A stretch of 64,000 bases of DNA from UBA2160 sp964588665 (GTDB taxonomy: Bacteria > Chloroflexota > Dehalococcoidia > Lucifugimonadales > UBA1123), in NCBI GenBank assembly GCA_964588665.1, contig CAZPQQ010000003.1:1-64000 (forward strand), in the 5' to 3' direction. A program made the translations under genes and the position numbers. Of the stretch, positions 1-8,328 are shown one piece after another (within the stretch, counting starts at the first letter, position 1; every line of letters starts with the position of its first letter). Under the pieces are notes generated by a model that saw only the letters and a program-made list of their open reading frames with translations, had not been told where the DNA came from and did not search any database.

Positions 1-293
1 GGCCCAAATGTGTCCCACTTTCGCTGACGGTCTACAAGTGACGAGGTAGACGTCGCGGAGACCCAACGGCGTGAGTCCGTTGACTCCGACCTGAACGAGA
101 CGAATGCCCCCGCAAATGCCCAACCCAACCCACAGAACACGAAGTACCATCGACGAAGAATTCGCGGCAGCGTTGCCAGTGCGTGCGAAACCCGGGGAGG
201 GCACACACTCTCGACGGCGAATTCAGCGACAAGCTATTCACGCATAATCGTCATTCGCAGCTATCCGAAGAGCTTCTCTCGTGCCCGGAATAG

Positions 294-369
294 TGGCGCG
301 CCTGGCAGGATTCGAACCCGCGACCCTCGGTTCCGAAGACCGATGCTCTATCCACTGAGCTACAGGCGC
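294..369 (-). tRNA. tRNA-Arg (anticodon UCG)
   Basis: Read on the minus strand this folds as a full cloverleaf. The 7-bp acceptor stem pairs 363-369 with 298-304, the D-arm has GTAGCTCAG, the anticodon loop CTTCGGA gives anticodon TCG (reads CGA codons), and the T-arm has GGTTCGAATCC. The discriminator is G and the CCA end is encoded (294-296). It lies just downstream of the MBL-fold gene on the same strand. Confidence 0.95.
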
Positions 370-441
370 GTGAGGCTTCTTGCTGGCTGGGCGGCCCAGG
401 TGTGTGATGCAGAGCGTGCGCCAGCGTGGTCTAGTAGGTGC

Positions 442-1575
442 CTAGCCGATCAACTCGGCGACGAACTGTCGGTGGTTTTGACTGCCCGTTTTCCGGAGTC
501 GCTTGTCTTCCGTAAATTCCAGGTCGCCGAGGTCTTCGAGCAGCTCGACGTGCGCAACGATCTCCGCGAGCGCCATGTAAAGGTTGCCGCCGAGCAGTTT
601 CCCGTGCTCGAATATCCCTCTGGTGACGGTCTCTAAACCCGATGTCTCGTTTGTCAGGCGTTGGAGGATCTGATTCAGCCTACGGGCATGATGCAAGACC
701 ACTTCCCGCGCGCGGTCGACCGTTTGGAAATTGTACCTGTTTCGATTATACAGCCGATGCGCGGGGAGAATCGAGTAGGTCGGGCCTAGGTCGATTACCG
801 TTTTCAAGGATCGCATGTAGGTCTCGAGCCCGTAAGACTTGCTGGCGTCGGCGAATTCGGCCGGCATGATCTCTTTGATGTGGCTGCGGTATGTCGCTTT
901 GGTCGTCGGGTGAGGCGTGATCTCCGGGAGGACGTGGTCGCCCGTGAAGATGACTCCGTCGAGGGTCACGCATAGCTCGTCAGGCGAGTGGCCTGGGGCG
1001 TGGATTATTGTGGCGTCCCCGAACTTCTCCCCGTTCGCCACGGTGTGGTCGACGGTTAAGCCCTTCTTGCTGTCGCTGTACCTTTGATTGCGACGGCGGT
1101 ACGTGCTCTCTTCGCGGTGATTTATGGCGGCATCGGCCAGGGCGTTCATCTCAGTGTGGATCGGCGACGATGCGCGGTCTTGAACCTCCCATTGGCTATA
1201 CGGGAGGAGCGTTGCGTACATTCCGTGCGTCCACAAGTCGGCGTCCGAAGTTTCGACCATCTCGGCGATGGAGCCGTCGTGGTCCGAATGGCCGTGGCTC
1301 ACTATCACGCGGTCGATGTTCTTCACTGAGAAACCGCACTGCTCAATGCCTTCGACCAGTTCCTGAAACGAGCCGTGTGCGCCTGGGTCGATGAGCGTGA
1401 CGCCGTCGCTTTCGAAGAGGTACGCCCACGTCGGACCGGTCCTCGACGGCCAGTCTTGCGGGACGCCGATGGCGTGGACCGTCAGTCCTCCGTGCGTCGT
1501 CAGCCAAAGTATCATTCGGTTCCCTTGCGGATCGCCCTTGCGCAGCACTGCTACATCGGCGAAGGCTTGGGGCAT
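442..1575 (-). CDS. MBL-fold metallo-hydrolase (377 aa)
   Basis: Metallo-beta-lactamase-fold hydrolase, probably a cytoplasmic thioesterase/lactonase-type enzyme with a dinuclear metal site. The complete ligand set is visible: HGHSDHDG, then PGHSPDE, TGDHVLP and a late PAHR histidine. About 100 residues after the fold are helical and rich in basic and acidic residues, as in family members with a C-terminal winged-helix-like extension. The start is the ATG at 1575, which has AGGAG about 8 nt upstream; a longer frame would run into the tRNA-His gene. It sits between two tRNA genes on the same strand. The substrate cannot be told from the sequence. Confidence 0.85.
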   Translation of the reverse strand: MPQAFADVAVLRKGDPQGNRMILWLTTHGGLTVHAIGVPQDWPSRTGPTWAYLFESDGVTLIDPGAHGSFQELVEGIEQCGFSVKNIDRVIVSHGHSDHDGSIAEMVETSDADLWTHGMYATLLPYSQWEVQDRASSPIHTEMNALADAAINHREESTYRRRNQRYSDSKKGLTVDHTVANGEKFGDATIIHAPGHSPDELCVTLDGVIFTGDHVLPEITPHPTTKATYRSHIKEIMPAEFADASKSYGLETYMRSLKTVIDLGPTYSILPAHRLYNRNRYNFQTVDRAREVVLHHARRLNQILQRLTNETSGLETVTRGIFEHGKLLGGNLYMALAEIVAHVELLEDLGDLEFTEDKRLRKTGSQNHRQFVAELIG

Positions 1576-1626
1576 AATTGTACGCTCCTGGAAAAAGGTG
1601 GGGGCGGCTACAGGGTGAAAGAGAGG

Positions 1627-1704
1627 TGGGGTGAGCGAAGGGATTTGAACCCTCGATCTCCAGGGCCACAACCTGGCGCCTTAACCAACTTGGCCACGCT
1701 CACC
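1627..1704 (-). tRNA. tRNA-His (anticodon GUG)
   Basis: Minus-strand cloverleaf with anticodon loop TTGTGGC (GTG, His). The extra 5' G at 1704 (G-1) is encoded and faces C73 at 1630, the identity element of bacterial tRNA-His. CCA is encoded at 1627-1629. A promoter lies directly upstream. Confidence 0.95.
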
Positions 1705-1718
1705 ATCATACGCAGTGA

Positions 1719-1748
1719 ATTCTAGCACCGCTCTCTGGGAAGGGTCAA
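1719..1748 (-). promoter_or_regulatory. sigma70-like promoter of tRNA-His
   Basis: On the minus strand TTGACC (1743-1748), an 18-nt spacer and TAGAAT (1719-1724). Transcription would start a few bases before the tRNA 5' end at 1704. Confidence 0.6.
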
Positions 1749-1771
1749 CGAAGCAGAGACGCCTTGGAGTG

Positions 1772-2104
1772 TCAGGGACTGGGCGCGCCGCCCTGGTCCG
1801 GCTCCATCAACTCGTGCAGGTCCTTGCTGGTGAGAGCCTCGAGCAGATAGGAGACGTTGACATCCTGCTTGGTGTGGTGCCGAAGCGGGAGCTCGGGATC
1901 GACGCTGTAGACGTTGCGTCGCCCCATCTTGCGCCGTTCGATGTATCCGGCGGCTTCAAGATCGGATATGATCTTGTGGGTTGTGCGCTCGGTTACCCCA
2001 ATGTACTGGGCGATCTCTCGCGCAGTGCTGGTATTGTTATGGGAGATGTAACTGAGCACCAAACCGTGATTTGTGATGAAGGTCCACCGTGCCGGGCTGT
2101 TCAT
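1772..2104 (-). CDS. small winged helix-turn-helix regulator (110 aa)
   Basis: Single-domain winged-HTH DNA-binding protein. Residues about 10-75 read as the helices and wing of a MarR/ArsR-like fold: a T-AREIAQYIGVTERTTHKI recognition region followed by ISDLEAAGYIERR and a basic wing (KMGRRNVYSV). The short C-terminal helix may dimerise. The ATG at 2104 is chosen over the TTG two codons upstream because a G-rich stretch sits about 9 nt before it. No effector domain is seen. The target is unknown; the leucyl aminopeptidase gene upstream on the same strand is the only close neighbour. Confidence 0.75.
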   Translation of the reverse strand: MNSPARWTFITNHGLVLSYISHNNTSTAREIAQYIGVTERTTHKIISDLEAAGYIERRKMGRRNVYSVDPELPLRHHTKQDVNVSYLLEALTSKDLHELMEPDQGGAPSP

Positions 2105-2262
2105 ATGCAATGGGCCCCCATTTCAGGCTCCACGAATACTACCACAAAGCGCCCCCGCGAGCAATCGTTTTTCGTTCGGTTGCCCGTCTACGAATGGAGG
2201 GGGAAAAGAACACGCATCTTAACCCGCCAGTCGAGCGTCGTCTTTCGGTGGCGATTACGGAA

Positions 2263-3765
2263 TCAGCCGGCAGACAAAGATTCGGCGAGTTGCACCAATG
2301 TGCGGACAAGCGTCCCGGTGGCGCCTTTGGGTGTGTAGCCTCTGTTTCTTGATGTTCTGGCCGTGCCGGCTATGTCCAGGTGGGCCCAGGCCGCGTCGTC
2401 GGCGAACTCTCCGATAATCATCGCCCCGGTGATCGCTCCCCCGCCCCGCTCACCGGTGTTCTTGATGTCGGCGATGTCGCTGCGATACTGACGCTTGTAC
2501 TCCGGATAGGTTGGCAACTCCCAGATGCGTTCTCCAACGCTGGCGCCGGCCTCGATGATCCGGTCAGTCCATTCTTGGTTGTTGCCGAACGCGCCGATCG
2601 CAAGGTCGCCGAGCGCGACCACGACGGCTCCGGTCAGAGTGGCGACGTCGACCAGCCTCGTAAGGCCGAGTGATCGTGCGTAGCACACGGCGTCGGCCAG
2701 GACGAGCCGGCCTTCGGCGTCGGTGTTACCGATCTCTATGGTCTTGCCGTTCATTGCACGGACGACGTCTCCTGGCCGCTGGGCTTTACCGCCCGGCATG
2801 TTTTCGGTGGCCGGCACGATTCCAACGACGTTAACCTTTGGCTTGATGCGCGCTATCGCTCCCATCGCCCCGATTACGGAAGCGCCGCCGGCCATGTCGC
2901 CCTTCATCGTCAACATGCCAGCCGCGCCCTTGATGTCGAGTCCCCCGCTATCGAACGTGATGCCCTTGCCGAGTATCCCGACGCTGTTGTCCTCGTTATC
3001 CGGGTCACCGCAGTATGTGAGCACGATCAGTTTCGGCGGTTCGCTGCTGCCTTGTGCCACGCCAAGCAACGACCCCATGCCGAGCTCGGCCATCCTATCT
3101 CGGTCGAGCACCTCGATTTCAATGCCAGTGTCGCGAGCAACCTCGAGGGCGTGCTCCGCCATAGCAGTTGGGGTCATTGTGTTGGCGGGCTCGTTGGACA
3201 TGTCTCTGCACAGCGCGACGGCCTGCGCGATGATCTCGCCTTTTTCGACACGGGATTCGATTCGGCCGACGCTGCTGCCATCGGGCGTCACCAGCGTGAC
3301 CTCTTCAATTTGGTCTGTCTCGGATTTCGATTTATACTTGTCGAATCGGTACAACCCCATCACTGTCCCTTCGGCGACGGCTTGAGCGCAGTCCTCCGGA
3401 TCGATGCGTCCCGCCCCGGCGCCGTGCACGACGGACGCAAAGCCGGTCACGTGTTTCGACCTGATGAACCGGCCGACGCCACCGGCGACACCGCGAACGA
3501 TGTCCACCGTCAGGTCATCGGACTTACCCAGGCCGGCAACCACCACCCGCGCCGCTGGCAGACGGCCGAGCGTATGGATAAGCGTAAACTCGCCGCGCTT
3601 GCCCTTGATCTCTCCGTCCGAGATTAGCGCCGTGATAGCTCCGTCGAGCCTCTTGTCGATCTCGGCGGTCGCCCCTACGGGCGCTGCTGCTCCTTCGAAG
3701 ATGTTGACCACAATAGCCGAACCCTCGATCTCGGCTATGTTTCCTTCGATAACTCGAAAATCCAT
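2263..3765 (-). CDS. pepA: leucyl aminopeptidase, M17 family
   Basis: Cytosolic two-metal aminopeptidase that removes N-terminal residues from peptides. The 500-aa length is normal for the family. The N-terminal macro-like domain (about 1-170) is followed by the catalytic domain with the metal and active-site segment GKGITFDSGGLDIK, the MKGDMAGG segment and the family signature NTDAEGRLVLADA. The ATG at 3765 is chosen because GGAGG lies 6 nt upstream. A TATAAT box on the minus strand at 3798-3803 gives it its own promoter, back to back with the promoter of the aminotransferase. Confidence 0.95.
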   Translation of the reverse strand: MDFRVIEGNIAEIEGSAIVVNIFEGAAAPVGATAEIDKRLDGAITALISDGEIKGKRGEFTLIHTLGRLPAARVVVAGLGKSDDLTVDIVRGVAGGVGRFIRSKHVTGFASVVHGAGAGRIDPEDCAQAVAEGTVMGLYRFDKYKSKSETDQIEEVTLVTPDGSSVGRIESRVEKGEIIAQAVALCRDMSNEPANTMTPTAMAEHALEVARDTGIEIEVLDRDRMAELGMGSLLGVAQGSSEPPKLIVLTYCGDPDNEDNSVGILGKGITFDSGGLDIKGAAGMLTMKGDMAGGASVIGAMGAIARIKPKVNVVGIVPATENMPGGKAQRPGDVVRAMNGKTIEIGNTDAEGRLVLADAVCYARSLGLTRLVDVATLTGAVVVALGDLAIGAFGNNQEWTDRIIEAGASVGERIWELPTYPEYKRQYRSDIADIKNTGERGGGAITGAMIIGEFADDAAWAHLDIAGTARTSRNRGYTPKGATGTLVRTLVQLAESLSAG

Positions 3766-3797
3766 GCTTTCCCTCCACGGCCTCAAGGGCCGCCAAT

Positions 3798-3826
3798 ATT
3801 ATATGCGAGGGCGGCTGTATCCGCTA
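3798..3826 (-). promoter_or_regulatory. candidate pepA promoter
   Basis: Minus strand: perfect TATAAT (3798-3803), 17-nt spacer, weak -35 TAGCGG (3821-3826). The -35 box overlaps that of the opposite promoter by two bases, so the divergent genes may compete for polymerase. Confidence 0.5.
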
Positions 3827-3853
3827 GAACGGGCCCAAGACCTCTGGTATAAT
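3825..3853 (+). promoter_or_regulatory. candidate promoter of the class-III aminotransferase gene
   Basis: Weak -35 TAGAAC (3825-3830), 17-nt spacer, perfect TATAAT (3848-3853). It would leave a leader of about 80 nt before the ATG at 3937. Confidence 0.5.
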
Positions 3854-3936
3854 CCTGGCGCATCGTCGGTCCCCCCGGTCCAGGCATTGAAAACTCAATC
3901 GTTGACGCCCTAACGCCACCTTGAGGAGCTCAACAA

Positions 3937-5223
3937 ATGGCGCACAACCAGCCGTCACAACGTGAACGAGACCTGCTCGCCCGCACGCATCGGGTTTTGC
4001 CCGGAGGACACCTCGGCAATCCCGGCAGCGACCTCCTCATCGAACGTGGCGAAGGCAGCCGCGTTTGGGATGTCAGCGGAAACGAGTACATCGACTACCT
4101 GCTGGGGTCCGGGCCCATGATTGTCGGCCACTCCCACCCCGAGGTGTTGGCCGTAGTGCGAGAGCAACTCGACAAAGGCACAACCTTTTTCGCCGGCAAC
4201 GAGCACGCTGTAGCGTTGGCCGAAGAGATCGTTCGAGCCGTACCATGCGCGGAAAAGGTTCGATTCACATCATCGGGCACCGAGGCCACGCTTTACGCCA
4301 TGCGGGCTGCTCGGGCGTTCACGGGACGGGACAAGATCCTCAAATTCGAAGGCGGGTTCCACGGGATGAACGACTACGCTTTGATGTCGATGGCGCCGTC
4401 CGACCCTCCGGACTTTCCTCAAGCTGCCGCGGACTCGGCCGGCATCCCACGCTCGATCCGAGACGAAGTGCTAATCGCTCCGTTCAACGACCTGGAGACC
4501 GCCAGCGCCATAATCGAGCGACACCACGACGAGTTGGGCGGCGTCATCGTCGAGCCGGTTCAACGCGTCCTGCCGCCCAAGCCAGGGTTCTTGGAAGGAC
4601 TCCGTGAGGTTACAGAGCACCACCGCATCCCTCTGATCTTCGACGAAATCGTCACAGGGTTCCGAATGAGCTACGGCGGCGCACAAGAATATTACGGCGT
4701 CACCCCCGATCTGTGCACTCTGGGCAAAGCGGCCGCCGGAGGGTTCCCTTTGGCTGCCGTCGCCGGAAAAGATGAGATCATGTCACACATGGACCCCAAC
4801 GCCGTGCCGTCGGACGGGTTCATGCCCCAGGTCGGAACCCTCAGCGGCAATCCCATTGCCGCGGTCGCGGGATTGAAGACGCTGGAGATTCTCAGACGAG
4901 AAGGCACGTACGAACGACTGTGCGAAACCGGCCAACGGACCATGGACGCTCTTCGAGGATTGTTGGACCAGGCTGAGATCCCCGCTAGGGTCATGGGGCA
5001 CGCCACATTTTTCGATGTGTACTTCACCGATTCGGAAGTGACCGACTACCGATCGGTGCTGCAGGCCGACAGCTCGAAGCTGGTTCAGTTCAACGCGGCC
5101 CTTCGCTCAGCGGGCGTGATCAAAGGATCGCCGAAGTTCTACGTGTCGACCGTCCACACCGAAGAGGACCTGTCTCGAACGATCACTGCATTCGAAACCG
5201 TGATTGAGCGAATGCAAGACTGA
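3937..5223 (+). CDS. class-III PLP aminotransferase, glutamate-1-semialdehyde aminomutase-like
   Basis: PLP-dependent fold-type I enzyme of the HemL/class-III group (428 aa, normal length). Visible elements are the cofactor-phosphate region TSSGTEATLYAMR, the GGFHGMNDY segment, the FDEIVTGFR motif with the PLP-ring aspartate, and the Schiff-base lysine in LGKAAAGGFPLAAVAG. The lysine context (KAAAGG rather than KIIGGG) and residues around the gabaculine-contact region depart from textbook HemL, so it may act on another amino acid or amine rather than in haem synthesis. GAGGAG lies about 8 nt before the ATG. No haem genes are adjacent. Confidence 0.8.
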   Translation: MAHNQPSQRERDLLARTHRVLPGGHLGNPGSDLLIERGEGSRVWDVSGNEYIDYLLGSGPMIVGHSHPEVLAVVREQLDKGTTFFAGNEHAVALAEEIVRAVPCAEKVRFTSSGTEATLYAMRAARAFTGRDKILKFEGGFHGMNDYALMSMAPSDPPDFPQAAADSAGIPRSIRDEVLIAPFNDLETASAIIERHHDELGGVIVEPVQRVLPPKPGFLEGLREVTEHHRIPLIFDEIVTGFRMSYGGAQEYYGVTPDLCTLGKAAAGGFPLAAVAGKDEIMSHMDPNAVPSDGFMPQVGTLSGNPIAAVAGLKTLEILRREGTYERLCETGQRTMDALRGLLDQAEIPARVMGHATFFDVYFTDSEVTDYRSVLQADSSKLVQFNAALRSAGVIKGSPKFYVSTVHTEEDLSRTITAFETVIERMQD

Positions 5224-5416
5224 CAAATAGCCGTCGAGTGCGGCCGCCGTTATGCGGCTGGCGCCACGTCGAAATTGCTACGCCTGAGCGCACTTCAATC
5301 AGTCAGACGGGACTTGGAAACACACGGCACATTAGTTCTAGTAACAGGAATTCAGTAATCACAGATTATTTAACAGAATCCGATGTGAATTCCCGAAAAG
5401 ATAGTCTGTTTTAACC

Positions 5417-5445
5417 TTGACACGCCATTTCCGTACCATTACATT
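5417..5445 (+). promoter_or_regulatory. strong sigma70-like promoter in the long gap
   Basis: Consensus TTGACA (5417-5422), exactly 17 nt, TACATT (5440-5445). The transcript would start near 5452, some 420 nt before the next start codon. Confidence 0.6.
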
Positions 5446-5451
5446 GATTGA

Positions 5452-5830
5452 CGTGGGTCAGGAAAGGGTGTCCAGCGCTTCGGCGTGGCACCCGTCAAAG
5501 TAAGTCAGACAGCATCATTCGCTCGGTGTTTTAGCAGCCCTTCGGCATCGATCAGAAAACTCCAGGATAGGACGCTATCCGTTGCAATCTGATTTTCCGG
5601 GAGGCGTTGCCGCCGCCCGGTCTGAACGATTCGTGTCTTCACCCGCTTAACGCGATTACGCCTAAAGTGCTCGTTGTTTCTATGGCATTCACGCGTTCCG
5701 ATTGTTGAGTTGGCGATTTAACTCTGACTCGGCGTGCCTGCGACAGGCAGCGTTATTCGATCAGGTCCAAGATGATCCAGATCGTAAGTGGATTCGCAAG
5801 TGCGGCGTTTAGTCTTTCTTAACTCACAAC
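5452..5830 (+). ncRNA. candidate structured leader or small RNA
   Basis: The gap 5224-5872 has no credible protein gene, but downstream of the promoter it carries consecutive hairpins: gggtg/caccc (5466-5493) with an inner stem; a nested stem ATCAGA/TCTGAT (5551-5593) enclosing GGATAG-GACG-CTATCC (5565-5580) and followed by TTTT; CCGGG-A-GGCG-TTGC-CGCC-G-CCCGG (5597-5620); GAGTT/AACTC (5707-5724); and TGCCTG-CGA-CAGGCA (5735-5749). It does not show the signatures of RNase P RNA, tmRNA, SRP RNA or the TPP, B12 or SAM riboswitches. It may be the long leader of the MBL-like gene or an independent RNA ended by a hairpin. The exact ends are guesses. Confidence 0.4.
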
Positions 5831-5872
5831 CTTGCATGCATATTTTGCTAACCAATTAGGAGCCAAAATCCT

Positions 5873-6709
5873 GTGAATATTGGAAGCACTTCCATCAACC
5901 TCCTTCAAGACGGAACCTACCTGCTCGACGGCGGTATTTTGTTCGGCGGAATCCCGAAAACCGAATGGGAACTCCAAGTCAAACCGGACCGAAGAAACCG
6001 GGTCAGACTGAGCATGAACACGGTGTTAATCACTACCCCGGAAACGAATATCCTTGTGGACACCGGCGCCGGCAGCAAACGGTCTGCGTTGCTCAAAGAA
6101 GAACGCGGCCTCAACGGCAACAAACTCGCTAGAAACCTTCGCAATTACGGAATGACTCCGAGAGATATTGACGTTGTCGTGTTGACTCAGTTGTTCACTG
6201 GGCACAGCGGCGGCTGCACGAAGCTGGACCGCACCGGCGACGCCGTTCCCGCCTTTCCAAAGGCTAAGTACCTCATCCAGCAGCAGGCTTGGGATTCCGC
6301 ACACAACCCAAATGAACGCTACCTCAACCGGTTCCACGAAGACGACTTTCTGCCGCTAGCCGACCGCGAGATGGTCTCTTTCTTGGACGGCGACGACGAG
6401 ATCATGCCGGGCGTTACCGTAAAGACCGCGAACGGGCCTTCAGCCGGTCATCAAATCGTGTTGATCGAACGTGGGAGCGAACGCATCGCATTCGCGGGCG
6501 ACCTCATCCCCACCCCATACCATCTGCCGCTGGCATGTATTCCCGCCCAAGATGAATTCCCGAATGAGACACTCGCTCAGAAGCGTGAGCTCATCGAAAT
6601 GGCCATGGAAGACGGGTGGCTGATCATATTCGGCCACGGCAACCAATGCCAGTCCGGCTACGTTAGAGACCGCAACGGCAGAGCCGAATTCGTTCCTGTG
6701 GAGATCTAG
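5873..6709 (+). CDS. MBL-fold protein with degenerate metal site (278 aa)
   Basis: Overall sequence is that of the AHL-lactonase/MBL hydrolase family: LVDTGAGSK near 62-69, TPRDIDVVVLT, AFPKAKYLIQQ, a LDGDDEIMPGV segment and AGD at 208-210. The metal-binding motif is destroyed: where the family has THLHFDHAGG this protein reads TQLFTGHSGG, so Q106, F108 and G110 replace two histidines and the aspartate, leaving only H111. The next ligand block GHTPGH reads GPSAGH, losing another histidine (P189). D210 and a late FGHGN histidine remain. It is probably a non-hydrolytic binding or sensor protein. It has a GTG start with AGGAG about 10 nt upstream and follows the structured leader. Confidence 0.8.
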   Translation: MNIGSTSINLLQDGTYLLDGGILFGGIPKTEWELQVKPDRRNRVRLSMNTVLITTPETNILVDTGAGSKRSALLKEERGLNGNKLARNLRNYGMTPRDIDVVVLTQLFTGHSGGCTKLDRTGDAVPAFPKAKYLIQQQAWDSAHNPNERYLNRFHEDDFLPLADREMVSFLDGDDEIMPGVTVKTANGPSAGHQIVLIERGSERIAFAGDLIPTPYHLPLACIPAQDEFPNETLAQKRELIEMAMEDGWLIIFGHGNQCQSGYVRDRNGRAEFVPVEI

Positions 6710-6740
6710 GCTCGAGGACGTAATCCAATCAATGGAAGCT

Positions 6741-6785
6741 GAACGGCCCCCTTCCCTGCAAAAGAGAAGAGGGCCGTTCTTGATT
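6741..6785 (+). terminator. rho-independent-like terminator
   Basis: Perfect 9-bp stem GAACGGCCC (6741-6749) with GGGCCGTTC (6771-6779), with further pairing of the purine and pyrimidine tracts inside, followed by TTGATT. It lies 30 nt after the stop of the MBL-like gene, in the correct orientation to end it. The T-tract is weak. Confidence 0.6.
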
Positions 6786-6884
6786 GCTAACGAAACGGAC
6801 ATGGCGGTGATAAATCCACCGTCTGCCAGGTGGGCCGCCGCCGATGCGAATAACGGAGATAATCTCTTCGTCGATCGAGGAGAG

Positions 6885-8213
6885 CTATGTTCCCGTCACG
6901 GGAGCGGTATTTGCGGCTCCCTCGCTGACCAACCCATGACCGTCCACGCGGTCGAGCCGAGCGTCCGTGATCGTGTTTGCCAGGGGCGCCCGAGAAACCG
7001 TCGTCACCCTGAGATAATTGTCCGTGAGACCCGTCCAAATTTGCTGTGACTCCGATTCTCTCGACGATTCCCAGAGCACTGGCCTCGAAGCACCGATGAA
7101 CATCCGTTTGAAATCCGATGCACTGTCGACCGCGTGAGCCAGCAGCTTCCGAGATCGCTCTGACACTATTTCCGGCTTCACCCGGTCGCCGAGATGCGTG
7201 GCGCTGGTTCCGGGGCGGGGCGAGTACGGGAACACGTGCAAGTCCGCGAATTTCACCCGCTTGCACAGATCAAGGGTGCGGCGGAAATCTTCATCGGTCT
7301 CTCCGGGGAAGCCAACAATCACGTCGGCGGTTATTGCCACACCCGATACATGACGTCGAACGGCGTCAGCAGCCGCTTCGCAAGCGTCGGCGTCGTACCG
7401 TCTCCTCATACGCTCGAGCACGGAGTCGCTGCCCGATTGCAGCGGCAGGTGGAAATGCGGGCACAAACGTGGGTCGGCCCACAGCTCAAGCAATCCGTCG
7501 TCGATATCCTGGGGTTGGAGCGACGACACCCTGATCCTGGGAACGGTCGTCGAATCCAGGATTCTTGCCAACAGGCTCGTGAGGTTTTGTTTCGCGGGAA
7601 GATCGAATCCGTATGACCCGAGTTGCGTTCCGGTTAGCACAACCTCCTTGAAACCCAACGACTCGAATCGGGAGATGTCCTCGACAATCGCCTCCGAAGG
7701 AACGCTCCGCTCCCTGCCCCTGACTCGAGGGACGATGCAGAAAGCACAGACTTGATCGCATCCTTCCTGTATTTTGACCATCGCACGGGTGCGATCTGAA
7801 ACCGAGGTTGTGATCGGGTCCCGCCCCGCTGCCAATAGTGGAGGTATATCGGTCAGAGCGTTGAGCACCCGGCCAACGACGGCCTTCTTGTCGTCGTTTC
7901 CAAGGACGATGTCGATCTCTGGAATCGCCTGAAGCGTCTCCGGAGAACGTTGCGCATAGCACCCTGTCGCAACGATCGTAGCGTCGGGATTGCGCCTCCT
8001 GGCGGCTCGCAGCGCCCGGCGCGCTTTGCGGTCCGCGACGTGGGTCACAGTGCAGGAATTCAGCACATACGCGTCGAGCGGATCCGTTGCGTCGACCACG
8101 TGAAAACCGGCCGTGGTGAATTCGCGGGCCAACGCCATCGAATCGGCCTGGTTGAGCTTGCAACCCTGAGTCTCGATGGCGACCCTTAATGGTGTCTGAC
8201 TGGCTGGCGTCAT
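6885..8213 (-). CDS. mtaB: tRNA methylthiotransferase, MtaB type (radical SAM)
   Basis: Adds the methylthio group to t6A37 of tRNAs using two [4Fe-4S] clusters. The N-terminal UPF0004 domain has three cluster cysteines (TQGCKLNQ, LNSCTV, ATGCYAQ); the radical-SAM motif is CDQVCAFC; a C-terminal TRAM-like region follows. TQGCKLNQAD and VADRKARRALR fit MtaB better than MiaB or RimO. The ATG at 8213 gives an N-terminus of normal length; a start 10 codons upstream (8243) is possible and neither has a strong ribosome site. It is divergent from the cyclase gene, with about 115 bp between the starts. Confidence 0.85.
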   Translation of the reverse strand: MTPASQTPLRVAIETQGCKLNQADSMALAREFTTAGFHVVDATDPLDAYVLNSCTVTHVADRKARRALRAARRRNPDATIVATGCYAQRSPETLQAIPEIDIVLGNDDKKAVVGRVLNALTDIPPLLAAGRDPITTSVSDRTRAMVKIQEGCDQVCAFCIVPRVRGRERSVPSEAIVEDISRFESLGFKEVVLTGTQLGSYGFDLPAKQNLTSLLARILDSTTVPRIRVSSLQPQDIDDGLLELWADPRLCPHFHLPLQSGSDSVLERMRRRYDADACEAAADAVRRHVSGVAITADVIVGFPGETDEDFRRTLDLCKRVKFADLHVFPYSPRPGTSATHLGDRVKPEIVSERSRKLLAHAVDSASDFKRMFIGASRPVLWESSRESESQQIWTGLTDNYLRVTTVSRAPLANTITDARLDRVDGHGLVSEGAANTAPVTGT

Positions 8214-8328
8214 AGCATCACTCGCTTGGTGATCGACGGGCATCGGAGCACGAAAACAGCGTCTGTGGAGACGCTATTCATGGTATCATAGGCCGAATTT
8301 CGGATCGGACCGATAGGCGGATGTGCGA

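Noticed and set aside
1..293. A 69-codon frame on the minus strand at 32-241
   Set aside because: No ribosome site, low-complexity Arg/Ser composition and no recognisable fold. The left 293 bp show no supported gene.
5452..5830. RNase P RNA, tmRNA or a known riboswitch
   Set aside because: A weak AGGAAAG near 5460 recalls RNase P, but the GUC-containing P4 consensus and the 3' partner are absent. There is no tRNA-like end for tmRNA and no TPP, B12 or SAM core.
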